Below, one piece after another: positions 15,900 to 24,512 of a stretch of DNA of 64,000 nucleotides. Every line of letters begins with the position of its first letter. Position 1 is the first letter of the stretch. The position numbers and the translations under genes are program-made. The notes under the pieces were generated by a model. The model did no database searches, was not told the origin of the DNA, and worked only from the letters and a program-made list of their open reading frames with translations. The DNA is from Gudongella oleilytica (GTDB taxonomy: Bacteria; Bacillota; Clostridia; Tissierellales; Tissierellaceae): contig NZ_CP035130.1 of assembly GCF_004101785.1 (NCBI RefSeq), positions 434,001 to 498,000 of the forward strand, read 5' to 3'.

Positions 15900-18254
15900 A
15901 TGAAGGATAAGTACAGAGTGATGCCGGAAGAGCTGACCAGTCCATGCAACATGGAGCTTCTTGATTTCCAGACCACTGAGTCTGTCGCGCCTCTTAAGGG
16001 GATAATCGGGCAGGATAGAGGTGTCGATGCCTTAAGCTTTGGACTTAAGATGAAGAAGAAGGGCTATAATATATATGTAGCCGGATTGAGCGGAACAGGA
16101 CGCAGCAGCTTCACTTATTCCATAGCATGTGATTTCGCAAAAAACCAGCCTGTTCCACAGGACTGGGTCTACGTCTATAATTTCAATAAGAAGGAGTCCC
16201 CCAAGGCGCTGCCTTTTCAACCTGGTCAGGGTAAGAATTTCAAAAAAGACATAGAGGACCTGGTGGAGGGCTTTAAGAAGACTATTCCTGAAGCATTTTC
16301 AGGGATCGAGTATGAGAACAGAAAAAACAACCTATTCAAAATAGCCAACCAGAAAAAAAGTGAGGTCTTAAAGAAGCTAAATGAGAAATCCCAGGAGTAT
16401 GGCTTCGTATATACTCCAAGCGACCAGGGACTTATATCGATACCCCTAAAGGAAGGAAAGCCCATAAACGAGCAGGAATACAGCTCATTGTCGCTTGAAG
16501 AGCGCGAGGGGATGATGGAGAAATATGAGGAGCTGAGGATCGCTACAGTCGAAGAGTTCAATGACCTCAGGCTGCTGGATGAGGAACTGGAGGATCATCT
16601 AACTCAGCTGGATGAGCATATGGCAAAGGAGCTTATCCAGTATGACATAAAGAAGCTGCTGAACAGGTATGGAAGCATACCCTCCACTGCCATATATTTA
16701 AACGAGCTTGAGAAGGACATCATTGAGAATATTGAGAAGTTCAAGCCTAAGGCGGCAGCGAAGAATTTCTCGCTATTTGATATCCAAATGCCCCCAGACG
16801 ATAATTTCTTCATCAGATACAAGGTCAACCTCTTTGTTGACAACAGCCAGCTGGAACACGCTCCCATCATAAATGAATCAAACCCGGTATACAACAACCT
16901 GATGGGAAGTATTGAATACAGGAGCCATATGGGGATCCTGACAACAGACTTCATGCAGATAAAGCCTGGATCTCTCCATCAGGCAAATGGCGGCTATATC
17001 GTATTCCAAATGAAGGAGATACTGAATAACCCCATATCCTGGGAAATGCTTAAGAGGTCACTAAAAACCAATGAAATCAATATCGAGAACTACAATCGCC
17101 TTATGGGTATGGCCGTCACTTCAAGTCTTAAGCCCGAGCCCATACCTCTTGACGTCAAGGTAATCATTATCGGAGATGATTATACCTACAGCCTCCTCTA
17201 CAACTACGATGACGACTTCAGGAAGCTTTTTAAGGTCATGGCGGATTTCGATATAGAGATGGAGAAGAATCCCGAAAACATAGGGAGGATGGCAGAATTT
17301 ATATCTGCCCATACAAAGGAAAGCGGCATCAGACCCTTCGACAAGGCTGCTGTGGCAAGAGTAGTGGAATTCAGCACAAGGCTTGCCGGCCACCAGGGAA
17401 AGCTAAGCACTCAATTCAATCAAATAATTGAGATATTATACGAAGCTGACCTGTGGGCAGAGCAGGACGGTAGCGGGATCATCACCGAGAAGCACGTGAA
17501 GACAGCAATAGACGGCAAAATAAAGCGATCCAACAAGTATGAGGAAAAGCTCAATGAAATGTTTGTCGAAGGTACCCTCCTTATCGATCTGGATGGCGAG
17601 GAGGTAGGCCAAATCAACGGACTGGCTGTTATGGGGACAGGGGAATACAGCTTCGGAAAGCCAAGCAGGATAACGGCTACCGTATATAGGGGCGAGAAGG
17701 GAGTAATCAACATAGAACGGGAGGCTCGCCAAAGTGGGAGGATACATGACAAGGGAGTACTCATTCTAAGCGGCTATCTTGGACAAAAGTATGCTCAGAA
17801 AAATCCGTTGGGCCTGACCATAGGGATCGGCTTTGAACAGAATTATTCAGTAGTCGACGGTGACAGTGCCTCCAGTACAGAGCTCTATGCGATACTGTCG
17901 TCTATCTCAGAGGTCCCAGTCAAGCAGTATATAGCCGTAACAGGATCAGTGAACCAGAAGGGTGAGATACAGCCTATAGGCGGGGTAAATGAGAAAATCG
18001 AAGGCTATTACCAGGTTTGCAGGATAATGGGACTTACAGGCAAACAGGGAGTGCTGATACCAAGAACAAACTTAAACAATCTGACATTGAGGGAGGAAGT
18101 GGTTGAAGCAGTAAGAAACGGTGAGTTTCACATATATGCTATCGACCATATAGATCAGGGGATCGAGGTGCTGATGGATAAGACTGCAGAGGAGATAGAT
18201 CAGCTTATTAATAGGAAGCTGGAATCCATGTATTCCCAGGAGGAGGAAAAATGA
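15900..18254 (+). CDS. Lon-like ATP-dependent protease (COG1067 / LonB type)
   Basis: 784-aa AAA+ protease of the soluble Lon-like family common in clostridia. The ATPase motif GLSGTGRSS (62-70) is a Walker A with Arg instead of Lys, usual for this family as I recall. A long helical insert (about 110-260) follows. The C-terminal S16 protease domain holds the catalytic Ser in the segment DGDSASST and the Lys in the segment PIGGVNEKIEGYY, the Ser-Lys dyad. It probably degrades damaged or regulatory proteins in the cytoplasm; the substrate is unknown. The start at 15900 follows GGGAGGG; a longer frame back to 15837 has no ribosome site and would run through the promoter. Confidence 0.88.
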   Translation: MKDKYRVMPEELTSPCNMELLDFQTTESVAPLKGIIGQDRGVDALSFGLKMKKKGYNIYVAGLSGTGRSSFTYSIACDFAKNQPVPQDWVYVYNFNKKESPKALPFQPGQGKNFKKDIEDLVEGFKKTIPEAFSGIEYENRKNNLFKIANQKKSEVLKKLNEKSQEYGFVYTPSDQGLISIPLKEGKPINEQEYSSLSLEEREGMMEKYEELRIATVEEFNDLRLLDEELEDHLTQLDEHMAKELIQYDIKKLLNRYGSIPSTAIYLNELEKDIIENIEKFKPKAAAKNFSLFDIQMPPDDNFFIRYKVNLFVDNSQLEHAPIINESNPVYNNLMGSIEYRSHMGILTTDFMQIKPGSLHQANGGYIVFQMKEILNNPISWEMLKRSLKTNEINIENYNRLMGMAVTSSLKPEPIPLDVKVIIIGDDYTYSLLYNYDDDFRKLFKVMADFDIEMEKNPENIGRMAEFISAHTKESGIRPFDKAAVARVVEFSTRLAGHQGKLSTQFNQIIEILYEADLWAEQDGSGIITEKHVKTAIDGKIKRSNKYEEKLNEMFVEGTLLIDLDGEEVGQINGLAVMGTGEYSFGKPSRITATVYRGEKGVINIEREARQSGRIHDKGVLILSGYLGQKYAQKNPLGLTIGIGFEQNYSVVDGDSASSTELYAILSSISEVPVKQYIAVTGSVNQKGEIQPIGGVNEKIEGYYQVCRIMGLTGKQGVLIPRTNLNNLTLREEVVEAVRNGEFHIYAIDHIDQGIEVLMDKTAEEIDQLINRKLESMYSQEEEK

Positions 18255-18292
18255 GCGGGAAAAGACCGTGATACCTGTTGACGATGTCGTTT

Positions 18293-18311
18293 GGGGACAG
18301 TCTCGTTGCTT
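18293..18311. repeat. Decayed copy of the REP-like palindrome
   Basis: GGGGACAGTCTCGTTGCTT aligns with one arm of the element at 14349-14409 with a one-base gap and about two substitutions; no second arm is present. It lies in the 193-bp gap between the protease gene and pyrG. Confidence 0.4.
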
Positions 18312-18378
18312 TTTCGTTTTCCGGTATTTCTCAGACTGAGAAACAACAAAAAAACAATGGCAATTCCACTCAAATCCT

Positions 18379-18407
18379 TTGACTCACTAACGTGATTGGG
18401 ATAAAAT
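18379..18407 (+). promoter_or_regulatory. Promoter of pyrG
   Basis: TTGACT at 18379-18384, 17 bp, TAAAAT at 18402-18407. The predicted transcript does not begin with a G-run like the pyrG attenuation leader of Bacillus, and I see no attenuator hairpin before the start. Confidence 0.65.
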
Positions 18408-18447
18408 AATCAAGTTAAAAAGTGTATAAAGAGGGAGGGGAATCAAA

Positions 18448-20058
18448 GTGGAAACCAAGTACATTTTTATCACTGGAGGAGTAGTGTCATCCCTTGGGAA
18501 AGGGATCACAGCAGCCAGTCTGGGAAGACTCCTGAAAAGCAGAGGACTGAAGGTGACGATCCAGAAGTTTGATCCTTACATCAACGTTGATCCAGGGACA
18601 CTTAGTCCATACCAGCACGGAGAGGTATTTGTTACTGAGGACGGAGCAGAGACAGATCTTGACCTTGGTCATTATGAAAGGTTTATTGATGAAAATCTTG
18701 ACTCAGACAGCAGTGTCACTACAGGCAGCGTCTATTGGGCAGTACTCAACCGAGAGAGAAACGGAGATTACGACGGCAGGACAGTCCAGGTGATTCCCCA
18801 TATCACAAATGAGATCAAGGAGAGGATAATAAAGGCATCAGGAAGCAAGGATGTCGATGTAATAATCTCTGAGATAGGAGGGACCGTAGGCGATATAGAG
18901 TCGCTTCCGTTTCTTGAAGCGATAAGACAGATAAAGCATGACGTTGGACGGGAGAATGTTATGTACATCCATGTCACTCTGATACCCTATCTTTCAAAGG
19001 CAGGAGAACTAAAGACGAAGCCTACCCAGCACAGCGTAAAGGAGCTTCGAAGTATAGGAATACAACCGGATGCATTGATATTAAGAACTGAAAAGCCGTT
19101 GGACAGTGGAATCAAGGATAAGGTAGCGTTGTTCTCAGACCTTGATCCAGGCTCAGTGATCGAGAATGGGGATGCTGCTTGCATATACCAGGTACCTCTT
19201 CTGCTCGAGGCTGAGGGTCTTGCCGAAAATGTGGTCAAGCACCTTGGCTTAAGATCCACTGCTCCTGATCTCTCAGGTTGGAGATACCTGGTTGACAGGG
19301 CAACAAATCCAAGCAGATCTGTCAGGATTGCTCTTGTTGGAAAGTATGTGGAGCTGAAGGATGCTTACCTTTCTGTCATTGAGGCACTAAGACATGCCGG
19401 TATTGAAAATGATGCTGAGATAAAGCTTGAGTGGATACATTCAAGAGATGTCAAGGATCAGAATGCCGCCGAGCTCCTTGGTGAGGCAGATGGAATACTC
19501 GTACCTGGGGGTTTTGGTCAAAGAGGGATGGAGGGGAAGATCTCAGCCATACGATATGCAAGGGAGAACAAGGTGCCCTATCTGGGACTTTGTCTCGGAA
19601 TGCAGCTTGCAAGCATAGAATTTGCAAGGAATGTTGTAGGCTTAACTGGTGCAAACAGTACAGAGCTTGAGCCGAATACACCTTATCCGATAATCGATAT
19701 ACTTCCTGATAAAAGAGATATTACAAAGCTGGGAGGCACTTTGAGACTTGGCTCCTACCCGTGTGTATTGAAGGAAGGCTCTAAGGCGAGGGAAGCATAT
19801 GGAACTGAAATTATTAGCGAAAGACACAGACACAGATACGAGTTCAACAACCTTTACAGAAAACAGCTTGAGGAAAAAGGATTCAACTTTTCGGGTCTGT
19901 CTCCTGACGGGGATCTGGTAGAGATAATTGAGATCAAGGACCACCCGTGGTTTGTCGCCTCCCAATTCCACCCGGAATTCAAGTCAAGGCCGACAAAAGC
20001 CCATCCTTTGTTTAGGGAGTTCGTTAAGGCAGCGTTGGAGAGGGGAAAGGATAATTGA
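18448..20058 (+). CDS. pyrG: CTP synthase
   Basis: Converts UTP to CTP using ATP and glutamine. The 536-aa protein has the N-terminal synthase domain ([20 protein letters not shown], P-loop near residue 17) and the C-terminal class I glutamine amidotransferase domain with nucleophile Cys382 in GLCLGMQ and the later His and Glu of FHPEF. Length and order are standard. It starts at GTG 18448, 8 nt after GGGAGGGG. It is a single-gene transcription unit. Confidence 0.97.
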   Translation: METKYIFITGGVVSSLGKGITAASLGRLLKSRGLKVTIQKFDPYINVDPGTLSPYQHGEVFVTEDGAETDLDLGHYERFIDENLDSDSSVTTGSVYWAVLNRERNGDYDGRTVQVIPHITNEIKERIIKASGSKDVDVIISEIGGTVGDIESLPFLEAIRQIKHDVGRENVMYIHVTLIPYLSKAGELKTKPTQHSVKELRSIGIQPDALILRTEKPLDSGIKDKVALFSDLDPGSVIENGDAACIYQVPLLLEAEGLAENVVKHLGLRSTAPDLSGWRYLVDRATNPSRSVRIALVGKYVELKDAYLSVIEALRHAGIENDAEIKLEWIHSRDVKDQNAAELLGEADGILVPGGFGQRGMEGKISAIRYARENKVPYLGLCLGMQLASIEFARNVVGLTGANSTELEPNTPYPIIDILPDKRDITKLGGTLRLGSYPCVLKEGSKAREAYGTEIISERHRHRYEFNNLYRKQLEEKGFNFSGLSPDGDLVEIIEIKDHPWFVASQFHPEFKSRPTKAHPLFREFVKAALERGKDN

Positions 20059-20126
20059 CGATTGACAATTGACGATTGACGCCCAGAGATCAACAATGGT
20101 TTGTCATCCCGACCGTAGTGGAGGTC
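20054..20126. repeat. Dispersed repeat, copy B: 7-bp tandem array plus core
   Basis: Four in-phase heptamers ATTGACR (20054-20081) start four bases before the pyrG stop ends, and are followed by the core starting GTCATCCCGACCG at 20103. The same combination of 7-bp repeats and a GTCATCC/GTCATTC core recurs at 26306, 28949 and 42111. Confidence 0.65.
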
Positions 20127-20188
20127 TTTGACTTCCTGAGTATGGAAGTGATAAACATTCAACCGGATGTTGCAATTAACACGAAGAA

Positions 20189-20267
20189 GATTGAGGGGTA
20201 ACACTTTTGAGGACATTTCCTGGCCAAGCGGCCGTGAGCGGTCCGATAAAAGTATTACCCCTCGATT
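20189..20267. mobile_element. 71-bp palindromic element with apparent 4-bp target duplication
   Basis: Outer arms GAGGGGTAACACTTTT (20193-20208) and AAAAGTATTACCCCTC (20248-20263) pair over 15 of 16 bp. The 39-bp centre folds further: GGAC pairs GTCC, and inside that GGCC pairs GGCC around AAGC. The direct repeat GATT flanks both ends (20189-20192, 20264-20267), as left by insertion. It lies between the convergent ends of pyrG and the ABC permease gene, so it might act as a bidirectional terminator, though neither side has a good U-run. A non-autonomous MITE-like element is my preferred reading. Confidence 0.5.
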
Positions 20268-20288
20268 ATTTCAAACACATCACTTATG

Positions 20289-21596
20289 TTACTCCGTCCT
20301 TATCGCCTCAATGGCCGAAAGATTCATCGCTCTTCTTGCGGGGTAATAACCTGAAATTATCCCGATCAATGCCGAGAATCCCAAGGATGCAAATACAAGC
20401 CAAACAGGAATGATCGATATCTTGGATCCCCCTGATGCTCCAAAGAAACCTCCAAACTGACTGCCGAAGTGGTTGATGAGATAAGACAAAAGGAACGAGA
20501 AACCAATCCCTATAACTCCTCCAAGCACCCCGATCATGGCTGATTCAAACAGGAACAGCCTTTTTATGTCATTTATGGAGGCACCTATTACCTTCATTAT
20601 CCCGATTTCCTTTGTTCTCTCGTAAATACTCATTACCATGGTATTTGTAATGCCAATTGCGGCAACTAAAAGTGAAATTGCACCGATCCCTCCAAGCACA
20701 AGCTGGATCATACCTGCAGTTTCCTTCATCGCTTCCAGTTGGTCATTAAGGCTGTATGCCTCATGTCCCATATCCTTTATTGCCAGCTGGACCTCCTGAA
20801 CGTTCTTCATGTCGTCGACCTTCACGTTTATCTGTTGATAGTCAGTGCTTGAATCCTGACCGGGCTTGGGCTTTACGCCCTCAGCCTTTTCTTTTTCCTT
20901 GATGAGCTTTTGGACCTCGGTTATGGGCATGAACACACCATAGCTGTACTCCCAGTTGCCCTCTGCAAGAACCCCTGCAGTCTTTATCTTATATTCCTTG
21001 TAAACCACCTTATTTCCCGGATCCTCCCACCCATAGCTTGGATTGAGAGTCATGGTCATCCGGTCCTTCATAAGATCGACCTTTGGCTCTCTCCAGACCC
21101 TGGCCTTGGGATCGTAGAAGTTCTGCTTCATCTGGCTTCCGAATACCACGGTTAGCTCATCGCTGCTGGTAAGCAGCCTTCCCTCAGCTATCTCAAATCC
21201 GAACTCAGCCATTGAATCAGGGTCTAGACCTCTGATGGGAACTCCTGAGATATATCTTCCATTTATTATCGTTCCATAAACCTCAAGCGTGGGGCTTACC
21301 GCTATTACATGCGGAAGTGCCTTGAAGCTTAAAACTGCCTTGTCATCCAGCTTGACAGGTTCTCCACCGCCGGAGGGCATTGAAGGATCCTCCCACCGTT
21401 TGTACACGTTTATTGTAGTGAGACTCCCCCATTGGGATATCTGGTCCTCAAAGGATTTGCTAAGACCAAAACCAAGACTCAACATAACGATAATTGATGT
21501 TGCGCCTATAATTACACCAAGGACTGTAAGAAAGGTCCTAAGCTTTCTTCTCCACAGGTTTTTTACACCCATTCTGACTAAATCAAGGCTATTCAT
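20289..21596 (-). CDS. ABC exporter permease, MacB/FtsX type
   Basis: 435-aa permease with the MacB layout: N-terminal helix after RRKLRTFLTVLGVIIGATSIIVM, a large extracytoplasmic domain (about 45-300), then three helices including the ERTKEIGIMKVIGAS loop that couples to the ATPase, ending GYYPARRAMNLSAIEAIRTE. It belongs to a three-gene minus-strand operon with the CARDB-type protein and the ATPase; its start overlaps the upstream stop by 8 bp. MacB-type systems in Gram-positives move peptides or lipoproteins or transmit force across the membrane rather than import solutes. The substrate is unknown. Confidence 0.88.
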   Translation of the reverse strand: MNSLDLVRMGVKNLWRRKLRTFLTVLGVIIGATSIIVMLSLGFGLSKSFEDQISQWGSLTTINVYKRWEDPSMPSGGGEPVKLDDKAVLSFKALPHVIAVSPTLEVYGTIINGRYISGVPIRGLDPDSMAEFGFEIAEGRLLTSSDELTVVFGSQMKQNFYDPKARVWREPKVDLMKDRMTMTLNPSYGWEDPGNKVVYKEYKIKTAGVLAEGNWEYSYGVFMPITEVQKLIKEKEKAEGVKPKPGQDSSTDYQQINVKVDDMKNVQEVQLAIKDMGHEAYSLNDQLEAMKETAGMIQLVLGGIGAISLLVAAIGITNTMVMSIYERTKEIGIMKVIGASINDIKRLFLFESAMIGVLGGVIGIGFSFLLSYLINHFGSQFGGFFGASGGSKISIIPVWLVFASLGFSALIGIISGYYPARRAMNLSAIEAIRTE

Positions 21597-23676
21597 CTAT
21601 TTCCATTTCCTCTGGTGTTTTTTTTGCCTTCCTATTTCTGTAGAAGATCACACCTGCAACTATAGCTGCTAAAGCAACCCCGGCAGGTATGAGGAAGGAC
21701 TTTATGCCGCCTGAACCTTCGGGCATGGGCTCCTCAATTGGAGGCTCGCCCTCAGGGAACTCAGGCATGGGCATCATATCCATAACATTAAGCGTAAAGG
21801 GCTTTCGTACCTCCTGCATTTGACCTGTGGAGTCCTCAAATGTGAAGACGATATCCCCTGAAAGCTCGCCAGGATTCATAGGGATAATATACCCCTCAAA
21901 GTACTCGCTGCTTCCGCTGTCGAAATTACCAACATAATACTGACCGTTTTCTGTCTGGAAGTCGCCCTCCAGCTTTACCATCATGTTATAAAGAGTTACC
22001 TTTCCAGTGTTATAGAATTCTACAGATACAGGAGTCGACTGACCTACATAGCTCTCGGGAAAGTAACCCACTTCACCGGTCTCAAGCCTCGACTGCTGAA
22101 CTACAGGTATGCCTATGAATTCCTGAGCCTGGTAGGGATTGGCTGCAGAGTCCTCATATTCAAAGTTTGCAGTTATGGTGTAGGTCTTCGCTTTGGCATC
22201 CGGTATGGTGAACATTGTTATTGTCTTTTCAACCCTGCCCTTAGGTGCGATACTGTCGATATAAAAGGTATTGGAGCTGTTAACTGGCGTGAATACTGAG
22301 CCTGAATCTGTTTCTTCCTCAGCTGTGAGGAAAATCTTTATATTTCTTACAGCCCTCGAGCTGTTTGTATTATAGAAGGACAGGTACATTTCAAAGTTTT
22401 GTCCTGCTTCCACCATTGTCGGGCTGAAGCTGTATCTATCTATTATTAACTTCGGAGTTGACAGATTTGCATCCTCATCAGGTGCATTTACAAATACTCC
22501 GATCATTTGCGAAATCTGATCTCTCAACTCCGGAGATACCAAATCGTCGGTGTAATCAACTGTAATATTGATCGGGTAGTTGCTGGTCATTGCATTTGGA
22601 GCAGTCAGGAATAAGAATTCAACCTTAACTGTCTCGCCTGGTGCTATCGCATCTATTTTAGCGGTACTAAGCGACTTTGGAACAAGTCCGCTCGATTCCT
22701 GGCTGTCAGCGTTTACTACGACATTTTTCGCAATGGACTGACCCTGATTTCTTATTTCCATTGAAACCTTTACTTCCTTGTTCTGACCCAGAGGCCCTGA
22801 AGGATAGGTTATGTTTTGGAGTAAAAGGTTTGCCGCCTGCTCCAGATTTGATCCCACCTGGATGCTGAACCCTTCTTTTTCCGGTCCTATTTTAGTTCCC
22901 TTATCATCTTTGTAGCTGTACTCAAGCTCGAGCTCATAATTTCCTGCTTTGAGTCCCTTTGCAGCCTTTAGCTCGAAGTATATATAATCCTTCTTGCCTC
23001 TGTTTATCGAGGTAAGTGTTTTTGTGCTAAGTCCAGCTCTTAATGAGAAGGTGTCAACTGTTAGTCCTTTTATGGAGGCTTTTATGTCTCTTGCTGGTCC
23101 GTCACCGTCATTCTCAAGCTCGAAGCCGACTATGAAGTCTCCACCAGGTAAAACTATTACCGGCATAAGATCAACTCTGGAGACAATTAACTCGGGAGTT
23201 GTGGGGGAGGAGGTTACTCGGACATTGATGGTCTTAGAAAGAGTGTATTTCACTGGGTGAATATCGACATTGTTATATTCATTATAATACACTACTTCTA
23301 ATCGCATTTGATAAGTGTCATCCTCAGCATCATCGTCAATATCAATAGTGAAGTATTCAGACTCTACATTATTATTAGTTTCGAAGCCAATATCATCAAT
23401 TTTCTTACTCGAAGAACCGGTAACCAGAACAGTACCTGTCTCATCAGAATATAGAGTGGCTACTATATTTGTAGCCCTTTCAGTGCCTACATTTTTTAAT
23501 TCTATTTCAATAGTTTCCCTATCGCCAGCCTCAGCCCTAATAGAATTAGAGCTTATTAGCATAAGATCTGGGTAGTAAGGACTTGATGTGGCTAAATCTT
23601 CTTCAGCCCAAACCCCTGCCGGGAGCATCGTAAATATTATTGCAAATATCAATAGCCTGCTTAATAATCGTTTCAT
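21589..23676 (-). CDS. Secreted, membrane-anchored protein with CARDB/NEW3-like repeats (COG1361 type)
   Basis: 695 aa. A signal peptide (about 1-24, ending GVWAEE) is followed by at least four beta-rich repeats of about 130 residues with the pattern E.G....V.ielkN.G...A.nv.v.l, typical of CARDB/NEW3 cell-adhesion-like modules. A C-terminal membrane helix (FLIPAGVALAAIVAGVIFY) and a short Lys/Glu-rich tail anchor it. The extracellular part probably works with the MacB-like permease, since this trio (ATPase, COG1361 protein, permease) recurs in Firmicutes and archaea. The start is directly next to the ATPase stop. Repeat count is by eye. Confidence 0.8.
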   Translation of the reverse strand: MKRLLSRLLIFAIIFTMLPAGVWAEEDLATSSPYYPDLMLISSNSIRAEAGDRETIEIELKNVGTERATNIVATLYSDETGTVLVTGSSSKKIDDIGFETNNNVESEYFTIDIDDDAEDDTYQMRLEVVYYNEYNNVDIHPVKYTLSKTINVRVTSSPTTPELIVSRVDLMPVIVLPGGDFIVGFELENDGDGPARDIKASIKGLTVDTFSLRAGLSTKTLTSINRGKKDYIYFELKAAKGLKAGNYELELEYSYKDDKGTKIGPEKEGFSIQVGSNLEQAANLLLQNITYPSGPLGQNKEVKVSMEIRNQGQSIAKNVVVNADSQESSGLVPKSLSTAKIDAIAPGETVKVEFLFLTAPNAMTSNYPINITVDYTDDLVSPELRDQISQMIGVFVNAPDEDANLSTPKLIIDRYSFSPTMVEAGQNFEMYLSFYNTNSSRAVRNIKIFLTAEEETDSGSVFTPVNSSNTFYIDSIAPKGRVEKTITMFTIPDAKAKTYTITANFEYEDSAANPYQAQEFIGIPVVQQSRLETGEVGYFPESYVGQSTPVSVEFYNTGKVTLYNMMVKLEGDFQTENGQYYVGNFDSGSSEYFEGYIIPMNPGELSGDIVFTFEDSTGQMQEVRKPFTLNVMDMMPMPEFPEGEPPIEEPMPEGSGGIKSFLIPAGVALAAIVAGVIFYRNRKAKKTPEEMEIDE

Positions 23677-24426
23677 CTATCCTATTTCCTCCTTTGAAGA
23701 TTTATTGATGTCTATCCTCTCAATACTGCCGTCTCTTAGGTGTATGACTCTATGTGCGTACCCGGATATCTCGACGTCGTGAGTAACAATTACAAGTGTC
23801 TGGCTGTATTCCTTTGCCATTCCTGTTATCAGGTCCATTACCTCGTAGGTGGTCTTGGTGTCCAGATTTCCTGTCGGCTCGTCTGCAAATACTATCCTGG
23901 GATTGCTTACAAACGCTCTTGCAATACTTACACGCTGCTGCTGACCCCCACTCATCTCCGAGGGCTTATGGTGAAGCCTGTTTCCAAGGCCGACATTCTT
24001 AAGCATCTTTGCTGCAACCTTGTCTCTGCTCGATTTTGGAACACCCCTGAAGGTAAGCACAAGGCTAACATTCTCCAAGGCTGTGAGAGTGGGGATAAGG
24101 TTGTACGACTGGAACACAAAGCCTATGTTAAGCTGCCTGAACTTGGCAAGCTGCTTCTCATCCATCTTCTCCAGATGCATTTCATTTATTATTATTTCCC
24201 CTCTTGTGGGCTTCTCAAGACCGGCCATCATATTTAGCAACGTACTCTTACCGGAGCCTGAGGTTCCGATCAAGCACACAAACTCCTTTTTGCCAATATC
24301 AAGGTCAATATTGTCCAGAGCAATGATCTTTTCATCACCCATCTTATATATTTTTCTGAGATTCCTCAGTTGAATAAGATCTTCCAGCTTGACCACCTCT
24401 TTCTCGATACAAATAAAGTCTAACAT
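23677..24426 (-). CDS. ABC exporter ATP-binding protein, MacB/LolD type
   Basis: Energises the MacB-like permease encoded downstream. It has Walker A (GTSGSGKST), Q-loop (FVFQSYNLIPTL), signature (MSGGQQQRVSIARAF), Walker B (IVFADEPTGNLD) and the H-loop. The start is uncertain. The outermost ATG (24426) has no ribosome site and lies inside a predicted -10 element. A strong Shine-Dalgarno, AGAGGTGG (24400-24393), sits 5 nt before a CTG at 24387; starting there gives a 237-aa protein beginning MEDLIQLRNLRKIY, which fits the family better. GTG 24396 is a third option. Confidence 0.9.
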   Translation of the reverse strand: MLDFICIEKEVVKLEDLIQLRNLRKIYKMGDEKIIALDNIDLDIGKKEFVCLIGTSGSGKSTLLNMMAGLEKPTRGEIIINEMHLEKMDEKQLAKFRQLNIGFVFQSYNLIPTLTALENVSLVLTFRGVPKSSRDKVAAKMLKNVGLGNRLHHKPSEMSGGQQQRVSIARAFVSNPRIVFADEPTGNLDTKTTYEVMDLITGMAKEYSQTLVIVTHDVEISGYAHRVIHLRDGSIERIDINKSSKEEIG

Positions 24427-24450
24427 ATGGAGAGAAAATAGTAGTTACAA
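24422..24450 (-). promoter_or_regulatory. Promoter of the MacB-like export operon
   Basis: On the minus strand TTGTAA (24450-24445), 17 bp, TATGTT (24427-24422). Transcription would start near 24415, inside the longest open frame, which argues for an internal start codon for the ATPase. Confidence 0.45.
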
Positions 24451-24480
24451 AACGATTAAATTTGAACATATGTAAGAATA

Positions 24481-24502
24481 AGAGCCGGCGATCGCCGACT
24501 CT
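24481..24502 (-). terminator. Terminator of the phosphofructokinase gene
   Basis: Minus-strand stem AGAGTCGGCG / CGCCGGCTCT (one mismatch, very tight loop) followed by TTATTCTTA, 10 bp past the stop. Confidence 0.7.
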
Positions 24503-24512
24503 TTTGTCCGTT

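Noticed and set aside
18408-18447. pyrG attenuator of the Bacillus type
   Set aside because: The predicted transcript start lacks the G-run and no terminator hairpin lies before the start codon.
20207-20413. 68-codon plus-strand frame after pyrG
   Set aside because: It spans the 71-bp palindromic element and the antisense of the ABC permease gene and has no recognisable protein features.
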